Assembly (NCBI RefSeq): GCF_003129925.1
Contig: NZ_QFFN01000003.1
Coordinates: 90,061 to 154,060, forward strand
DNA: 64,000 bases
Direction of reading: 5' to 3'
Source of the DNA: Bifidobacterium catulorum
GTDB taxonomy: Bacteria > Actinomycetota > Actinomycetes > Actinomycetales > Bifidobacteriaceae
A program made the translations under genes and the position numbers. Below the pieces are notes generated by a model, which worked only from the letters and a program-made list of their open reading frames with translations, had not been told where the DNA came from and searched no databases. Within the stretch, counting starts at the first letter, position 1, and the number at the start of each line of letters is the position of its first letter. Below are positions 19,630 through 28,701 of the stretch, piece after piece.

Positions 19630-20942
19630 ATGTCAACCACAACGGCATCACTGTCCGGCTCCAAGACGGTAAAGAAGGATTCCGTCGCCGAGATCATCGC
19701 AGCGTCCATGGTCGGCACCGCCATCGAGTTCTATGACAACTACTGCTATTCCATCGCCGCGGCGAGCTACTTCGGCCTGATCTTCTTTACGGACGTCGCC
19801 AAATCCAACCCCGCCATCGCCACGCTCATGGCATTCGTCACCTTCGCCGTCTCGTTCCTCGCCCGACCGTTCGGCTCCATGCTGTTCGGCCACTTCGGCG
19901 ACAAGCTCGGACGAAAGAAGACGCTTGTCGTGGCCCTCATGACCATGGGCATCTCCACGTTCCTCGTCGGCGTGCTTCCGGGCTACGAACAGATCGGCGT
20001 CTGGTCTGTCGTCATCCTGTGCCTCTGCCGCGCATGCCAAGGTGTCGGTCTTGCCGGCGAATGGTCCGGCGCCGCGCTCGTGGCCACGGAGAACGCGCCC
20101 GCCGACAAGCGCGCCCTCTACGGATCGTTCCCGAACCTCGGTGCGCCCATCGGATTCTTCTGCGCCTACGGCATCAACCTGCTGCTCACCACGCATCTGA
20201 GCAAGGACCAGATGATTGCCTTCGGATGGCGCATCCCGTTCCTCATGTCCGCGATCCTCGTCATCATCGGTCTGTATGTGCGTGCCCGCATGAGCGAAAC
20301 CCCGGTCTTCCGTAAGGCCTCCGAGGAGAAGCGCACCTCCAGGCATCCGCTTACCGATCTCCTTCCCTACTGGAAGCAGGTGCTGCTTGGCACGGTCGCC
20401 ATGGGCATCACCTACACGCTGTTCTACATCCTCGGCACATGGTCGCTCAGCTATGGCGTCTCGGGTCTTGGATTCAGCCAGCCCGAGTATCTCGCCATGC
20501 AGATGGTGTCGGTGTTCTTCTTCGCCGCGTTCATCGTCGTGGGATGCCTGCAGGCCGACAAACTCGGCCGCAAGAAGGTGCTGATCGCCACCACGGCCGT
20601 CACGCTGGTGTTCAGTTTCTTCGCCCCGGCGCTGCTCCAGCACGACGCCATGCGCATCATGTTGTTCCTCTGCCTCGGCTTCGTGCTCATGGGAGGCCTG
20701 TTCGGTCCCTCCGGCGCCTACCTGCCCGAGCTGTTCCCGATGCACGTGCGGTATTCCGGCGCCGCCTGAGCTATAACCTCGCGGCCATCTTCGGTGGTGC
20801 GTTCGCCCCGTCGCTGGCCACCTGGCTCGTGAGCACCTACGGCATCATGTCCGTCGGCTGGTACATGGCCGCAATGAGCGCCGTCGCGCTTATCGCGTTG
20901 CTGCTGATCAAGGAAAGCAAGAACATGGACTACAGCAAGTAG
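19630..20942 (+). pseudogene. MHS-family MFS transporter, frameshifted
   Basis: The first 379 codons encode a metabolite:H+ symporter-type major facilitator protein (ProP/ShiA-like): FYDNYCY in TM1, the GHFGDKLGRKK loop and RACQGVGLAGEW. The frame stops at 20767-20769 right after RYSGAA. The expected continuation, LSYNLAAIFGG through the end of the last membrane helices, is intact in the next frame up to 20942. One missing C in GCCGCC(C)TGAGC explains it. The result is either a recent pseudogene losing the last two helices, a phase-variable or strain-specific mutation, or a sequencing error. The substrate is unknown. Confidence 0.8.
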
Positions 20943-20982
20943 CCAGCGATTGGCGGCCGTGCGTCAGCTCGACGCTTTGACC

Positions 20983-21013
20983 ATGGGGAGTCTCCCAGAG
21001 GGGGACTCCCCAT
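20983..21013. terminator. Bidirectional terminator between MFS and lyase genes
   Basis: A perfect 10-bp stem (20983-20992 with 21004-21013) is flanked by GACCAT/ATGGTC that can lengthen it. It lies between two converging genes and can serve both. Confidence 0.65.
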
Positions 21014-21023
21014 TTGCATATGG

Positions 21024-22064
21024 TCAGATGAGTTCCAGCAGCGCGTCCACGTCCTGCGGCCGGGTCGCCCAGCTGGTGGCGAATCGAACGATGGTGTGGT
21101 CGTCGTCGTATTTCTCCCAGAAACTAAACGATACGTCCTTCCGCAGGCGGCTCAGCGTCGCGTCGTCGAGGATAAGGAACTGCTGGTTGGTAGGGGAGTC
21201 GTACAAACGCCGATACCCCTTTTCCGTGAAGCCCCGTCTGATCCGCATCGCCTGCTCGACGCCGTTTCTGGCGATGTCCACATACAGACCATCGGTGAAC
21301 AACGTGTTGAACTGCAAACCCAGGAGCCATCCCTTGGCCAACAGGGCGCCGTTGAGCTTGATCTGTGTGAAGAAGCCGTCTATGCCGAACCCGTCGCGAC
21401 GGTGCGGTCTGGTGACGACCACGGCCTCCCCGAACAACGCTCCGACCTTGGTGCCACCGATGTAGAACACGTCGCAGCATTCCGCAATTGTTTTCAGCGT
21501 CACGTCGGTGCCCTCCGCCGCAAGACCGTATCCAAGCCGTGCGCCGTCGAGGTACAGGGGTATGCCGTGATCGTGACAGACCGCACTGATGGCATGCAGT
21601 TCGGTCGAGGAGTACAGTGTGCCGAATTCCGTGGGATGGGAAACATATACCATGCCGGGTCTGACCATATGGTCGTGGTTCTCGTCTTGTTCGAAGGCGT
21701 CGAGGTACGAGCGCAGATCGTCCGCATCGATTCGGCCTTCATGATGGGGGAGCGTGAGTACCTTGTGCCCGCTCGATTCGATTGCGCCGGCCTCGTGGAC
21801 GCTGATGTGGCCGCTTTCCGCGGAGACGACGCCTTCGAATGGACGGAGTGTGGAATCGATGACCGTGCGGTTGGTCTGCGTGCCGCCTACGAGGAACCGC
21901 ACCTCCGCATCCGGGGTGCCGCATTCCATGCGTATGCGTTGCACCGCGTGCTCGCAGACGTCGTCAAGTCCATATCCCGTATGCTCCCGGCCGTTGTCTT
22001 CGCATAGGGCTTCGAGAACGCGGGGATGCGCTCCCACCAGATAGTCGTTGTCGAAATGCAGCAT
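21024..22064 (-). CDS. Low-specificity threonine aldolase / beta-eliminating lyase family protein
   Basis: This 346-residue PLP enzyme has the LFDND-like start HFDNDYLVGAHP, the LYLDGARLGYGL substrate/cofactor segment and the Schiff-base lysine in YIGGTKVGA. The family cleaves L-threonine or allo-threonine to glycine and acetaldehyde. I choose the ATG at 22064, behind GGGGGGAG, over an ATG 16 codons upstream. It is transcribed away from the aminotransferase gene at 22271; the 200-base gap must hold both promoters. Confidence 0.8.
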   Translation of the reverse strand: MLHFDNDYLVGAHPRVLEALCEDNGREHTGYGLDDVCEHAVQRIRMECGTPDAEVRFLVGGTQTNRTVIDSTLRPFEGVVSAESGHISVHEAGAIESSGHKVLTLPHHEGRIDADDLRSYLDAFEQDENHDHMVRPGMVYVSHPTEFGTLYSSTELHAISAVCHDHGIPLYLDGARLGYGLAAEGTDVTLKTIAECCDVFYIGGTKVGALFGEAVVVTRPHRRDGFGIDGFFTQIKLNGALLAKGWLLGLQFNTLFTDGLYVDIARNGVEQAMRIRRGFTEKGYRRLYDSPTNQQFLILDDATLSRLRKDVSFSFWEKYDDDHTIVRFATSWATRPQDVDALLELI

Positions 22065-22270
22065 GATGCGGCTCCCCCCGTCGTGAACATGAATCGTGAA
22101 TTCCCTCGGCATCGTAAATCGTCGATGGTTTTATCGCACAGTATATTCCCGAGATTTCAGATTTTGAAATAATGTCCTACATATAGGGATGCATGTTCCG
22201 TGAGGGTGATGGGACAGCATGGCGTTATGATGCTACGGGAAGCATTCGTTTAACCAATGAGGGATCCGAC

Positions 22271-23479
22271 ATGAACCACCAGCCGCCGAGGATGTCGATA
22301 CGCGCAGAACGATCGGAGCCGTTCCGGGCCATGGCGTTCGGCGCCAGGGCGGACCGGCTCGCCGCACAGGGGTGCGACGTGATCAAACTCTGTCTGGGCG
22401 AGCCGGATTTCGGGGCGCCCCGGGCCGTGCGACGGGCCATGGCCGGGTTGATGGACGGCCGTGCGCTGCCCTATACCGCGACATTCGGCATTCCCCGGTT
22501 GCGAGAGGCGATCAGCGGGTTCTACAGGGACCGTCACGGTCTGGACGTCGACCCGCACCGCATATGCGTGACCTGCGGCGGTTCCGAAGGACTGCTGCTC
22601 GCCACGGCGCTCACCGTGGATCCGGGGGACAAGGTCCTCGTGGCGGACCCTTCGTATCCCTGCAACCGTGAACTGGTGCGGACGTTCGGCGGCACCGTGG
22701 TCGACGTGCCGACCAATGCCGGGACGCGATACCATCTCGATCTCGACGGCGTTCGACGGCATTGGGATGATGCGGTAGCGGCCGTTATGATCACATCCCC
22801 GTCGAATCCGACGGGCACGTGCATCCCGTTCGACACAATGGATGCGGTCTGCGGCTATGCGCGCGAGCATGGCGCGTGGCGGATCGTGGACGAGACGTAT
22901 CTCGACCTCGCCGATGTCGATGCCATGGGGAGGCCTGTAGTACGATCGGTGCTGGCCTGCGATCCGGATGCCATCACCGTCAACAGCTTCTCCAAGTACT
23001 TCGGCATGACCGGCTGGCGTCTCGGTTGGCTCGTCCTGCCGGAACGACTGCTGGAGGCGGCCGACAATCTGGCCATGAACTATCTGCTGTGCGCCCCGAC
23101 CCCGGTGCAATACGCTGCATTGGAGTGCTTCACTCCGGAATCATATGCGGAATGCGACGCCCGGCGTCGTGAATTCCTGGCCAGGCGCGCGGTGGTGACC
23201 GAGGGTCTGGATCGTATCGGGCTGCCGTTGGAGGTGCGGCCTACCGGGGCGTTCTACGCGTATTTCGACATCAGCTCCACGGGGATGGATTCCTGGACGT
23301 TCTGTGAGCGGCTTCTGGAGGAATATCACGTGGCGCTCACGCCGGGAAGGGACTTCGCCGTGGCCACGGCGGACACGCATGTGAGGCTGTCCTACGCCGC
23401 CTCCCGTGATGCGTTGAACGAGGGCCTGCGCAGAATCGGACGGTTCTGCGATGACGTGCGGACGAGTCGTCCGGCATGA
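22271..23479 (+). CDS. PLP-dependent class I/II aminotransferase
   Basis: This 402-residue fold-type I aminotransferase has a GEPDF motif, the TCGGSEGLLL cofactor cup, TSPSNPTG, and the PLP lysine in NSFSKYFGMTGWRLG (about residue 245), plus a C-terminal VRLSY arginine. It probably uses aromatic or small amino acids; specificity cannot be read from sequence. The start at 22271 follows GAGGGATCC. It is followed 69 bases later by a hydroxyacid dehydrogenase, which could reduce its 2-oxoacid product. Confidence 0.83.
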   Translation: MNHQPPRMSIRAERSEPFRAMAFGARADRLAAQGCDVIKLCLGEPDFGAPRAVRRAMAGLMDGRALPYTATFGIPRLREAISGFYRDRHGLDVDPHRICVTCGGSEGLLLATALTVDPGDKVLVADPSYPCNRELVRTFGGTVVDVPTNAGTRYHLDLDGVRRHWDDAVAAVMITSPSNPTGTCIPFDTMDAVCGYAREHGAWRIVDETYLDLADVDAMGRPVVRSVLACDPDAITVNSFSKYFGMTGWRLGWLVLPERLLEAADNLAMNYLLCAPTPVQYAALECFTPESYAECDARRREFLARRAVVTEGLDRIGLPLEVRPTGAFYAYFDISSTGMDSWTFCERLLEEYHVALTPGRDFAVATADTHVRLSYAASRDALNEGLRRIGRFCDDVRTSRPA

Positions 23480-23548
23480 TCCGTGGCATATCGGGACCCC
23501 GGTATGTGCAACTACGATATGAACCGACATCGATGAAAGAGGATGGCA

Positions 23549-24532
23549 ATGAACGATGCACCGACAGCCGATCGGCTGATAATCAACTGCCTGCCGCTCA
23601 CCGCCGATGAGCGCCGACGTTTCGTGGACGCCGCCGCCGGGGTGAGACAGGAATTCGTCGGGGACGATTCCATGCGAGACCAGATGGCCTGGCCGGCCGG
23701 CGTCCCAGAGGGGATGCGCCCCCATGCCACGGCGCTCATCGGCAATGTGCCTCCGGACGGCATGGGCGACTATACTCGGTTGGAATGGCTGCAGACGTGG
23801 AGCGCTGGCGTCGACCGGTATCTGGCTCCCGGCGTGCTGCCGAACCACGTCCAGGTGACCAACGCCACCGGTGCCTACGGGCAGAGCGTAGCCGAGCATC
23901 TGTTCGCCATGATGTGGTCGTTGATGAAGAATCTGCCGCAATACCGCGACCGGCAGCGTGCGCACGAATGGAGGGACGCGGGTCCGGCGTTGTCGCCCAA
24001 GGGACTGACCGTGCTGGTCATCGGCACGGGCGATATCGGATCCACCTTCGCGACAATGGTGAAGGGCGTGGGCGCCCACACCCTTGGAGTGCGCCGTGAC
24101 CCGAACAAGCCGGCGGAGGGCATCGACTCCATGTTCGGCTTCGACGCGCTGGACGTGCTGCTCACCAAGGCCGATGTGGTGGCCATCACCGTGCCGTCCT
24201 CCCCGAAGACGCATCACCTCCTCGACGCCCACCGATTCGACTTGCTCAAGACCGGTTCGATCGTGCTCAACGCCGGCCGCGGCGACGTCATCGATCCGGC
24301 GGCGCTGCACGACGCCATGGGAAGGCTCAGGGGCGTAGGCCTCGATGTCACGGAACCGGAGCCACTGCCCGCCGAAGACCCGCTGTGGGACGAGCCGCGC
24401 TGCCTGATCACGCCGCATGTCGCCGGAGGCAATCATCTCGGCATCACCGTGGAGCGCATCATTGAGATAGCGTTGGACAACGTGGCGAACTATGCGCATG
24501 GCAGACCATTGCATAATCTCGTACATCGCTGA
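23549..24532 (+). CDS. D-isomer-specific 2-hydroxyacid dehydrogenase
   Basis: This 327-residue NAD(P)-dependent dehydrogenase has the Rossmann motif GTGDIG (about residue 152), an NAGRGDVID loop with the catalytic Arg in the surrounding helix, and the HVAGG histidine near the end. It reduces 2-oxoacids to D-2-hydroxyacids. I use the ATG at 23549 because AAAGAGG lies six bases upstream; the ATG at 23543 would abut the site. The neighbouring aminotransferase suggests a shared oxoacid. Confidence 0.85.
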   Translation: MNDAPTADRLIINCLPLTADERRRFVDAAAGVRQEFVGDDSMRDQMAWPAGVPEGMRPHATALIGNVPPDGMGDYTRLEWLQTWSAGVDRYLAPGVLPNHVQVTNATGAYGQSVAEHLFAMMWSLMKNLPQYRDRQRAHEWRDAGPALSPKGLTVLVIGTGDIGSTFATMVKGVGAHTLGVRRDPNKPAEGIDSMFGFDALDVLLTKADVVAITVPSSPKTHHLLDAHRFDLLKTGSIVLNAGRGDVIDPAALHDAMGRLRGVGLDVTEPEPLPAEDPLWDEPRCLITPHVAGGNHLGITVERIIEIALDNVANYAHGRPLHNLVHR

Positions 24533-24546
24533 TCGCGCGGCGGATG

Positions 24547-24595
24547 AAAAAGGACGGCCGTGGCGGATTCCAGTTCCGCCAGGGCCGTCCTTTTC
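24547..24595. terminator. Bidirectional terminator
   Basis: A long interrupted stem (GGACGGCC pairing with GGCCGTCC, and GGCGGA with TCCGCC) has A-rich sequence on its left and TTTT on its right. It can end the dehydrogenase transcript and the converging metNI transcript. Confidence 0.8.
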
Positions 24596-24622
24596 CGTAT
24601 AAATGATGCCTTTCGGTTCTCG

Positions 24623-25303
24623 TCACCGGGAATGATGGTCGATCCGGCGCGCAAGCACGTTGCCGAGGCTCTGGAAGATCTGGACGAGAATCACGCACAG
24701 CACCACGGAAACCACCATGACGTCATACTGGTAGCGCTGGTAGCCGTAACGGATGGCAATGTCGCCAAGACCACCGGCACCCACGGTGCCGGCCATGGCC
24801 GAATACCCGAACAGGTTGATGAACGTTATCGCCGCACCGCGGATGAGGGAGGGTAGGCTCTCGAACAGCAGCACCTTGGTGACGATGGCCCAGGAGCCCG
24901 CGCCGAAGCTCTGAGCTGCCTCGACGAGATCCCCATCCACTTCGGCGAGGCTTTGCTCCACCATGCGTCCGACGAACGGAGCCGCCGAGACCACCAACGG
25001 CACGATGGCACCCTGCACGCCAAGCGAGGTGCCCATGATGAGTCTGGTCAGGGGGATCAACGCCACCAGCAGGATGATGAACGGGATGGAGCGTCCGATG
25101 TTCACGATCCATCCAAGCACGGCATGAAGAATCCTATGCGGCCAGATCGCCTTCGGTGCGCTGATGGTCAGCAGCACGCCCAACGGCACGCCGATCACAT
25201 ACGCCAGAAAGGTGGAGACCGTGGTCATCACCAAGGTGTCCCACGTGCCGTCCAGCAGCAGTTCCCCGTATTCGCCGAGAAATTCCTGAATCGTCGCGAT
25301 CAT
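24623..25303 (-). CDS. metI: Methionine ABC transporter permease MetI
   Basis: This 226-residue D-/L-methionine permease has five hydrophobic segments, the GRSIPFIILLVA stretch, the EAAQSFGAGS ATPase-contact loop and the GTVGAGGLGD motif typical of MetI. It lies one base downstream of metN and works with it. No metQ gene is visible next to the pair. Confidence 0.9.
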   Translation of the reverse strand: MIATIQEFLGEYGELLLDGTWDTLVMTTVSTFLAYVIGVPLGVLLTISAPKAIWPHRILHAVLGWIVNIGRSIPFIILLVALIPLTRLIMGTSLGVQGAIVPLVVSAAPFVGRMVEQSLAEVDGDLVEAAQSFGAGSWAIVTKVLLFESLPSLIRGAAITFINLFGYSAMAGTVGAGGLGDIAIRYGYQRYQYDVMVVSVVLCVILVQIFQSLGNVLARRIDHHSR

Positions 25304-25304
25304 G

Positions 25305-26087
25305 CTATCTCACCTCACTGATGCCGGTATCGGCCCGTCGCGTGTTCTGGGCGTCGGCGCTTGCGATGAGCGCCTTGAGGATATCGCTCTGCGGGTTGGC
25401 GAACAATTCCTCGGTCCTGCCGCTCTCCACAATGCGACCGCCGTCGATCATGGCGACGCGGTCGCAGATGCTGCGTGCCACCGACAGCGAATGCGTGATG
25501 ACGACCAGGGTCACGTCCATCTCGCGGTTGATACGTCGCAGCAGGTCGAGGATCTGTACGGTAGTGGTCGAATCAAGGGCGCTGGTCGCCTCGTCGCACA
25601 GCATGATCGAAGGTTTGTTCGCCAATGCGCGTGCTATGGCCACACGTTGCTGCTGGCCTCCGGAAAGCTGGCTCGGGTAACGGTCGCCGTATCCGGAAAG
25701 CCCCACCATATCCAGAAGCCTTTCCGCCCGGGCGGTGCGTTCGGCCTTTGACACGTGGTTGAGCTCCAGCGGGAACGTGACGTTGCGCAGCACCGTTCTC
25801 TGCTGGAAGAGGCTGAAATTCTGGAAGATCATGCCTATGGAGGCGCGAAGCGCGGCGAGTCGTGCCCCTGTCGCGTCGGTCACGTCCTCGCCGTCGATGA
25901 CGACGCGTCCCTTCGTGGGGCGCTCCAGCAGGTTGATACAGCGTACGAGGGTCGATTTGCCTGCGCCCGACGAGCCGAGAATGCCGAAGACCTCGCCCTT
26001 GGCGATGTCGAGGCTGATGTCGTGCAGCACCTCATGGGCCTCGGGCCCCTCGCCGTAGCTTTTATGAAGATGGTCGAATTGAATCAC
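25305..26087 (-). CDS. metN: Methionine ABC transporter ATPase MetN
   Basis: This roughly 260-residue ATPase has Walker A GSSGAGKST, signature LSGGQQQR, Walker B IMLCDEATSALD and the H-loop ITHS. It is shorter than E. coli MetN and lacks most of the C-terminal ACT-like regulatory domain. I place the start at GTG 26087, giving the family start VIQFDHLHKSYG; a TTG at 26096 is possible. No good ribosome site is seen. The prophage begins just upstream, where metQ would normally be, so promoter and leader may have been changed by the insertion. Confidence 0.85.
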   Translation of the reverse strand: MIQFDHLHKSYGEGPEAHEVLHDISLDIAKGEVFGILGSSGAGKSTLVRCINLLERPTKGRVVIDGEDVTDATGARLAALRASIGMIFQNFSLFQQRTVLRNVTFPLELNHVSKAERTARAERLLDMVGLSGYGDRYPSQLSGGQQQRVAIARALANKPSIMLCDEATSALDSTTTVQILDLLRRINREMDVTLVVITHSLSVARSICDRVAMIDGGRIVESGRTEELFANPQSDILKALIASADAQNTRRADTGISEVR

Positions 26088-26121
26088 AGTAGACAATGAT
26101 AAACGAGCGTTGTGACCCTTT

Positions 26122-26147
26122 GAAAACGTTGTGTTTTCAACGTTTTT
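26122..26147. promoter_or_regulatory. Inverted repeat upstream of metN
   Basis: The 9-bp arms 26123-26131 and 26138-26146 (AAAACGTTG and its complement) surround TGTTTT. It lies 36 bases upstream of the metN start. It may be an operator, or a terminator for rightward transcription because the right arm ends in TTTTT. Confidence 0.45.
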
Positions 26148-26313
26148 GATTCCGTCATGATTCGTTCGTGGTTTTTCCCCATTACCGGGGAAAGGCCGAT
26201 TCGTCCACGTATCCAGCCGTTTGTGGCCCGGATAGAGTGCCTTTAGAGTGCCTTTTGACGGGCGCTTGCGGAGGGCTTCCCGGAGGCGCTCCCGAAACGA
26301 AAGGCAGGACGCC
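26148..26313. other. Left prophage boundary zone (candidate attL)
   Basis: The host/prophage junction should lie here, between metN and the integrase. Visible items are a stem-loop (26174-26180 with 26187-26193) and two perfect tandem copies of AGAGTGCCTTT at 26234-26244 and 26245-26255, which could be integrase arm sites. No sequence of 10 bases or more is shared with 63,918-64,000, so the core could not be identified. Confidence 0.35.
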
Positions 26314-27567
26314 ATGGCCAACGGAAGACGACGAGCGAAGGGCACGGGCAGCATCATCCACCGCAAGGACGGCTCATGGGAGTTCCGGCGCGAGATCGGC
26401 CACGACCCCGCCACCGGACGGCGCCGGTACGTCACGGCGAAGGGCCGCACGAAGGCCGCCGCACGCGAACGCTTCGAAGCGAAGATCGCGGAGATGGAAC
26501 GCACCGGCGTCGCACCCGGCGGCAGGTCCCCGTATCTGAGGGACTATGCGGAACGCTGGCTCGGGGAATACCGGCCGGCGGTGAAGCCGACCACGTACAA
26601 GACGAGCGCATGCCGCATCAGGGCGTGCATGGCCGTGATCGGCGGCGTACGCATGGCGGACCTGACCGCCGACCATGTCCGCCGATGCATGCGCGTCCTG
26701 TCCGAGCGACTTTCGCCGTCGACGCTGCGGGGGCACTTCACCAGTCTGAAGATGCTGCTCGACCAGGCCGAACTCGAGGAGCTCATCCCCGTCAACCCGT
26801 GCCGCAGGGTACGGCCTCCACGCGTGGAGCCCACGGAGACGCGCATCCTATCCCCGGACGAGCCGAAACGCCTGATCGAGGCCGTGCCCGGAAGCGGCGC
26901 GGGTCCGCGTGGGCCACGGTCCACGCCGGACATGGACGAGTCGTGGATGCTGCTGTTCGAACTCGCGTTCGCGGCCGGCATGAGGGAGGGGGAGCGGTAC
27001 GCGCTCATGCCGTACGAGCTGGAACGCCGCGACGGCGTGCCCGGCATCAACGTGCGCCAGCAGATCCAGCCCTATGGCCGTCCCGGCGAGGTGGAGATAC
27101 CGAAATGGCTCAAGGCCGAGCACCTGTACGGCGTACTGTGGCTCACCACACCCAAGACGCGGGCGGCCCAACGGTTCGTGCCCGTGTCGGAGAGCCTATG
27201 GGGGCGGCTGTGGGCGCGCATCCGGAGGCTGAACATCGGACCGCGCGAACTCGTGTTCACCAATTCGCGGGGCAATCCCGTGAGGAACACCACGGAACGC
27301 TACCATTGGCGCAGGGCGCTCGAAGCGGCGGGGCTGCCGATGGTGACGGTGCATTCGGCACGCCACTGGACCGCCAGCATGACCGCCCGCGCCAACATGC
27401 CCGACGACGCACGCACCGCCATCATGGGCCACACCAGCATCGCCATGACCAACCACTACACCCACAGGGACGCGGCAAGCCTCGCCAAACTCCTCGGCCA
27501 GGCCATCCCCGAACTCCACGACGCCACCGACGTCGTCGACGCCGACGTCATCGACGAAGCCGCATAG
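26314..27567 (+). CDS. int: Prophage tyrosine integrase
   Basis: This 417-residue integrase has an N-terminal AP2-like arm-binding region with GSIIHRKDGSWEF, a SAM-like core-binding domain (about 75-165), and a catalytic domain with Arg224 (GMREGE), the HxxR box His347-Arg350 (HSARHW), GHTSIAMTNHY and nucleophile Tyr382. It would integrate and excise the prophage. The start is ATG 26314 behind AAGGCAGGA. It is at the left end and points inward, with its own terminator. Confidence 0.93.
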   Translation: MANGRRRAKGTGSIIHRKDGSWEFRREIGHDPATGRRRYVTAKGRTKAAARERFEAKIAEMERTGVAPGGRSPYLRDYAERWLGEYRPAVKPTTYKTSACRIRACMAVIGGVRMADLTADHVRRCMRVLSERLSPSTLRGHFTSLKMLLDQAELEELIPVNPCRRVRPPRVEPTETRILSPDEPKRLIEAVPGSGAGPRGPRSTPDMDESWMLLFELAFAAGMREGERYALMPYELERRDGVPGINVRQQIQPYGRPGEVEIPKWLKAEHLYGVLWLTTPKTRAAQRFVPVSESLWGRLWARIRRLNIGPRELVFTNSRGNPVRNTTERYHWRRALEAAGLPMVTVHSARHWTASMTARANMPDDARTAIMGHTSIAMTNHYTHRDAASLAKLLGQAIPELHDATDVVDADVIDEAA

Positions 27568-27583
27568 ACGAAACCAACAACGA

Positions 27584-27620
27584 AGCCCCGGCGCTCGCAA
27601 AGAGCGGCCGGGGCTGTCTT
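27584..27620. terminator. Terminator between int and hicB
   Basis: AGCCCCGGC pairs with GCCGGGGCT, with an inner GCTC/GAGC stem, followed by GTCTT. It separates the converging int and hicAB transcripts. Confidence 0.75.
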
Positions 27621-27632
27621 CGTGCGGGCCGG

Positions 27633-28043
27633 TCACGCGTTCTGCAGATCGTTGTATCGATGCTCAAGGCCTTCGCGCAGCACTTGGCTGTAGTTGATTC
27701 CCTCGCGTTCGCCGAACGTGTCGAGCCATGCGGGGATGGTCACGTTCTTGCGTACGCTTTTTTTGCCGTATTTTTCAGCGTATGCGTCCATGTCCAGGCT
27801 GATGAGGGTGACGATGCCGCCCGGTTCCTCCGGTTTCACGTCGGCGATGTTGGTGGCGTGCGGGGCGCGTCGGCCTTCCTCGAGCTCGCCGAGCACCCAT
27901 CCGCTGGCCGCGTCCACGGCCATGTCGAGCGCTTCGGGCAGGTCGCGGCCCTCGGTGACAAGGCCTGGCATGTCCGGGCAGAGCACGGTGTATCCGCCGG
28001 GGACCCCAGACGGGTAGAGAACGACCGGGTAGACGAGTTTCAT
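27633..28043 (-). CDS. hicB: HicB-type antitoxin
   Basis: This 136-residue protein has the N-terminal HicB partial RNase H-like fold (YPVVLYP, CPDMPGLVTEG, DAASGWV) and a C-terminal DNA-binding tail (NVTIPAWLD...YSQVLREGL) resembling ribbon-helix-helix. It should bind and silence HicA and repress its own operon. Its ATG overlaps the hicA stop by four bases (ATGA). Confidence 0.88.
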   Translation of the reverse strand: MKLVYPVVLYPSGVPGGYTVLCPDMPGLVTEGRDLPEALDMAVDAASGWVLGELEEGRRAPHATNIADVKPEEPGGIVTLISLDMDAYAEKYGKKSVRKNVTIPAWLDTFGEREGINYSQVLREGLEHRYNDLQNA

Positions 28044-28237
28044 TTGATCCTTCTTTCGTTGATTCCGGCTTGCTTCCATATCGATTTGACGGTGAACGGC
28101 GCAAGGTCCCCGTTGTGCTTCGGGACGGTGACCCTTCCGGGCTTGTCCGGGTGCGTGTACTGGCAGTGGCTTCCGCTCTGCGAGTAGAGCCGCCATCCGT
28201 CCTTGCGGAGTATCTTCTCGATTTCCTTGAACCTCAT
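28040..28237 (-). CDS. hicA: HicA-type mRNA interferase toxin
   Basis: This 65-residue protein of the HicA/YcfA double-stranded RNA-binding-like fold has the catalytic histidine motif GSHCQY and the VPKHNGDL strand. The family blocks translation by cleaving mRNA. It is the first gene of a toxin-first pair, as usual for hicAB. A strong promoter with a palindrome in its spacer lies just upstream. In a prophage it may stabilise lysogeny or act against other phages. Confidence 0.88.
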   Translation of the reverse strand: MRFKEIEKILRKDGWRLYSQSGSHCQYTHPDKPGRVTVPKHNGDLAPFTVKSIWKQAGINERRIK

Positions 28238-28244
28238 AACATGT

Positions 28245-28273
28245 ATGATACGCATCATGCGTATTGAAGTCAA
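28245..28273 (-). promoter_or_regulatory. hicAB promoter with operator palindrome
   Basis: On the minus strand, TTGACT (28268-28273) is 17 bases from TATCAT (28245-28250). A 17-bp sequence with perfect 8-bp arms, ATACGCAT and ATGCGTAT, at 28248-28264 fills the spacer and -10. A repressor bound there, presumably HicB or HicAB, would block the polymerase. Confidence 0.8.
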
Positions 28274-28325
28274 CCGGTGAGAACTTGGCGAGATGTAACA
28301 TCCGGGTGCATAATTTTCCACAGCA

Positions 28326-28565
28326 ATGCGGGTGGACGATTTTTCGAAAAGATCAATCATGTGTCGGTATAAGCATCTGATGGGAAAGGACGAGAAAGGC
28401 ATCGTCGCGGATCGTTCGCTGGATCTGACTCCGTTGCTGTCCGTGATGGAGGATTCCTATGCCGACGCTTTGGATAGCGAGAAGCGCGATGGTCTGCTGA
28501 ACCCGGCTCAGCATCGACGGAAGCGTGCTGAGAGGGTCAATTCGTCTCCGCAGGTCCGCAGATAA
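28326..28565 (+). CDS. Possible small protein, unrecognised
   Basis: The reading frame could encode up to 79 residues; a later ATG at 28359 gives MCRYKHLMGKDEKG as its start. The product is charged, ends in a basic stretch, and matches no family I know. No clear ribosome site is present. The 28,274-28,701 interval otherwise holds only the upstream side of the hicAB promoter and no structure I can assign. The coding call is weak. Confidence 0.3.
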   Translation: MRVDDFSKRSIMCRYKHLMGKDEKGIVADRSLDLTPLLSVMEDSYADALDSEKRDGLLNPAQHRRKRAERVNSSPQVRR

Positions 28566-28701
28566 TCGACGCCGTGAAGCGCAAACGCAAATAACCGTTC
28601 CTACGCCGGAAACCGCGTGATTTCAACGACATCCGGGTCTTTCCTCCCAAACCCTCCCCGGATAGTCTCCCTTTTTCTCCCTTCCATGGCGGATGTGTGT
28701 G

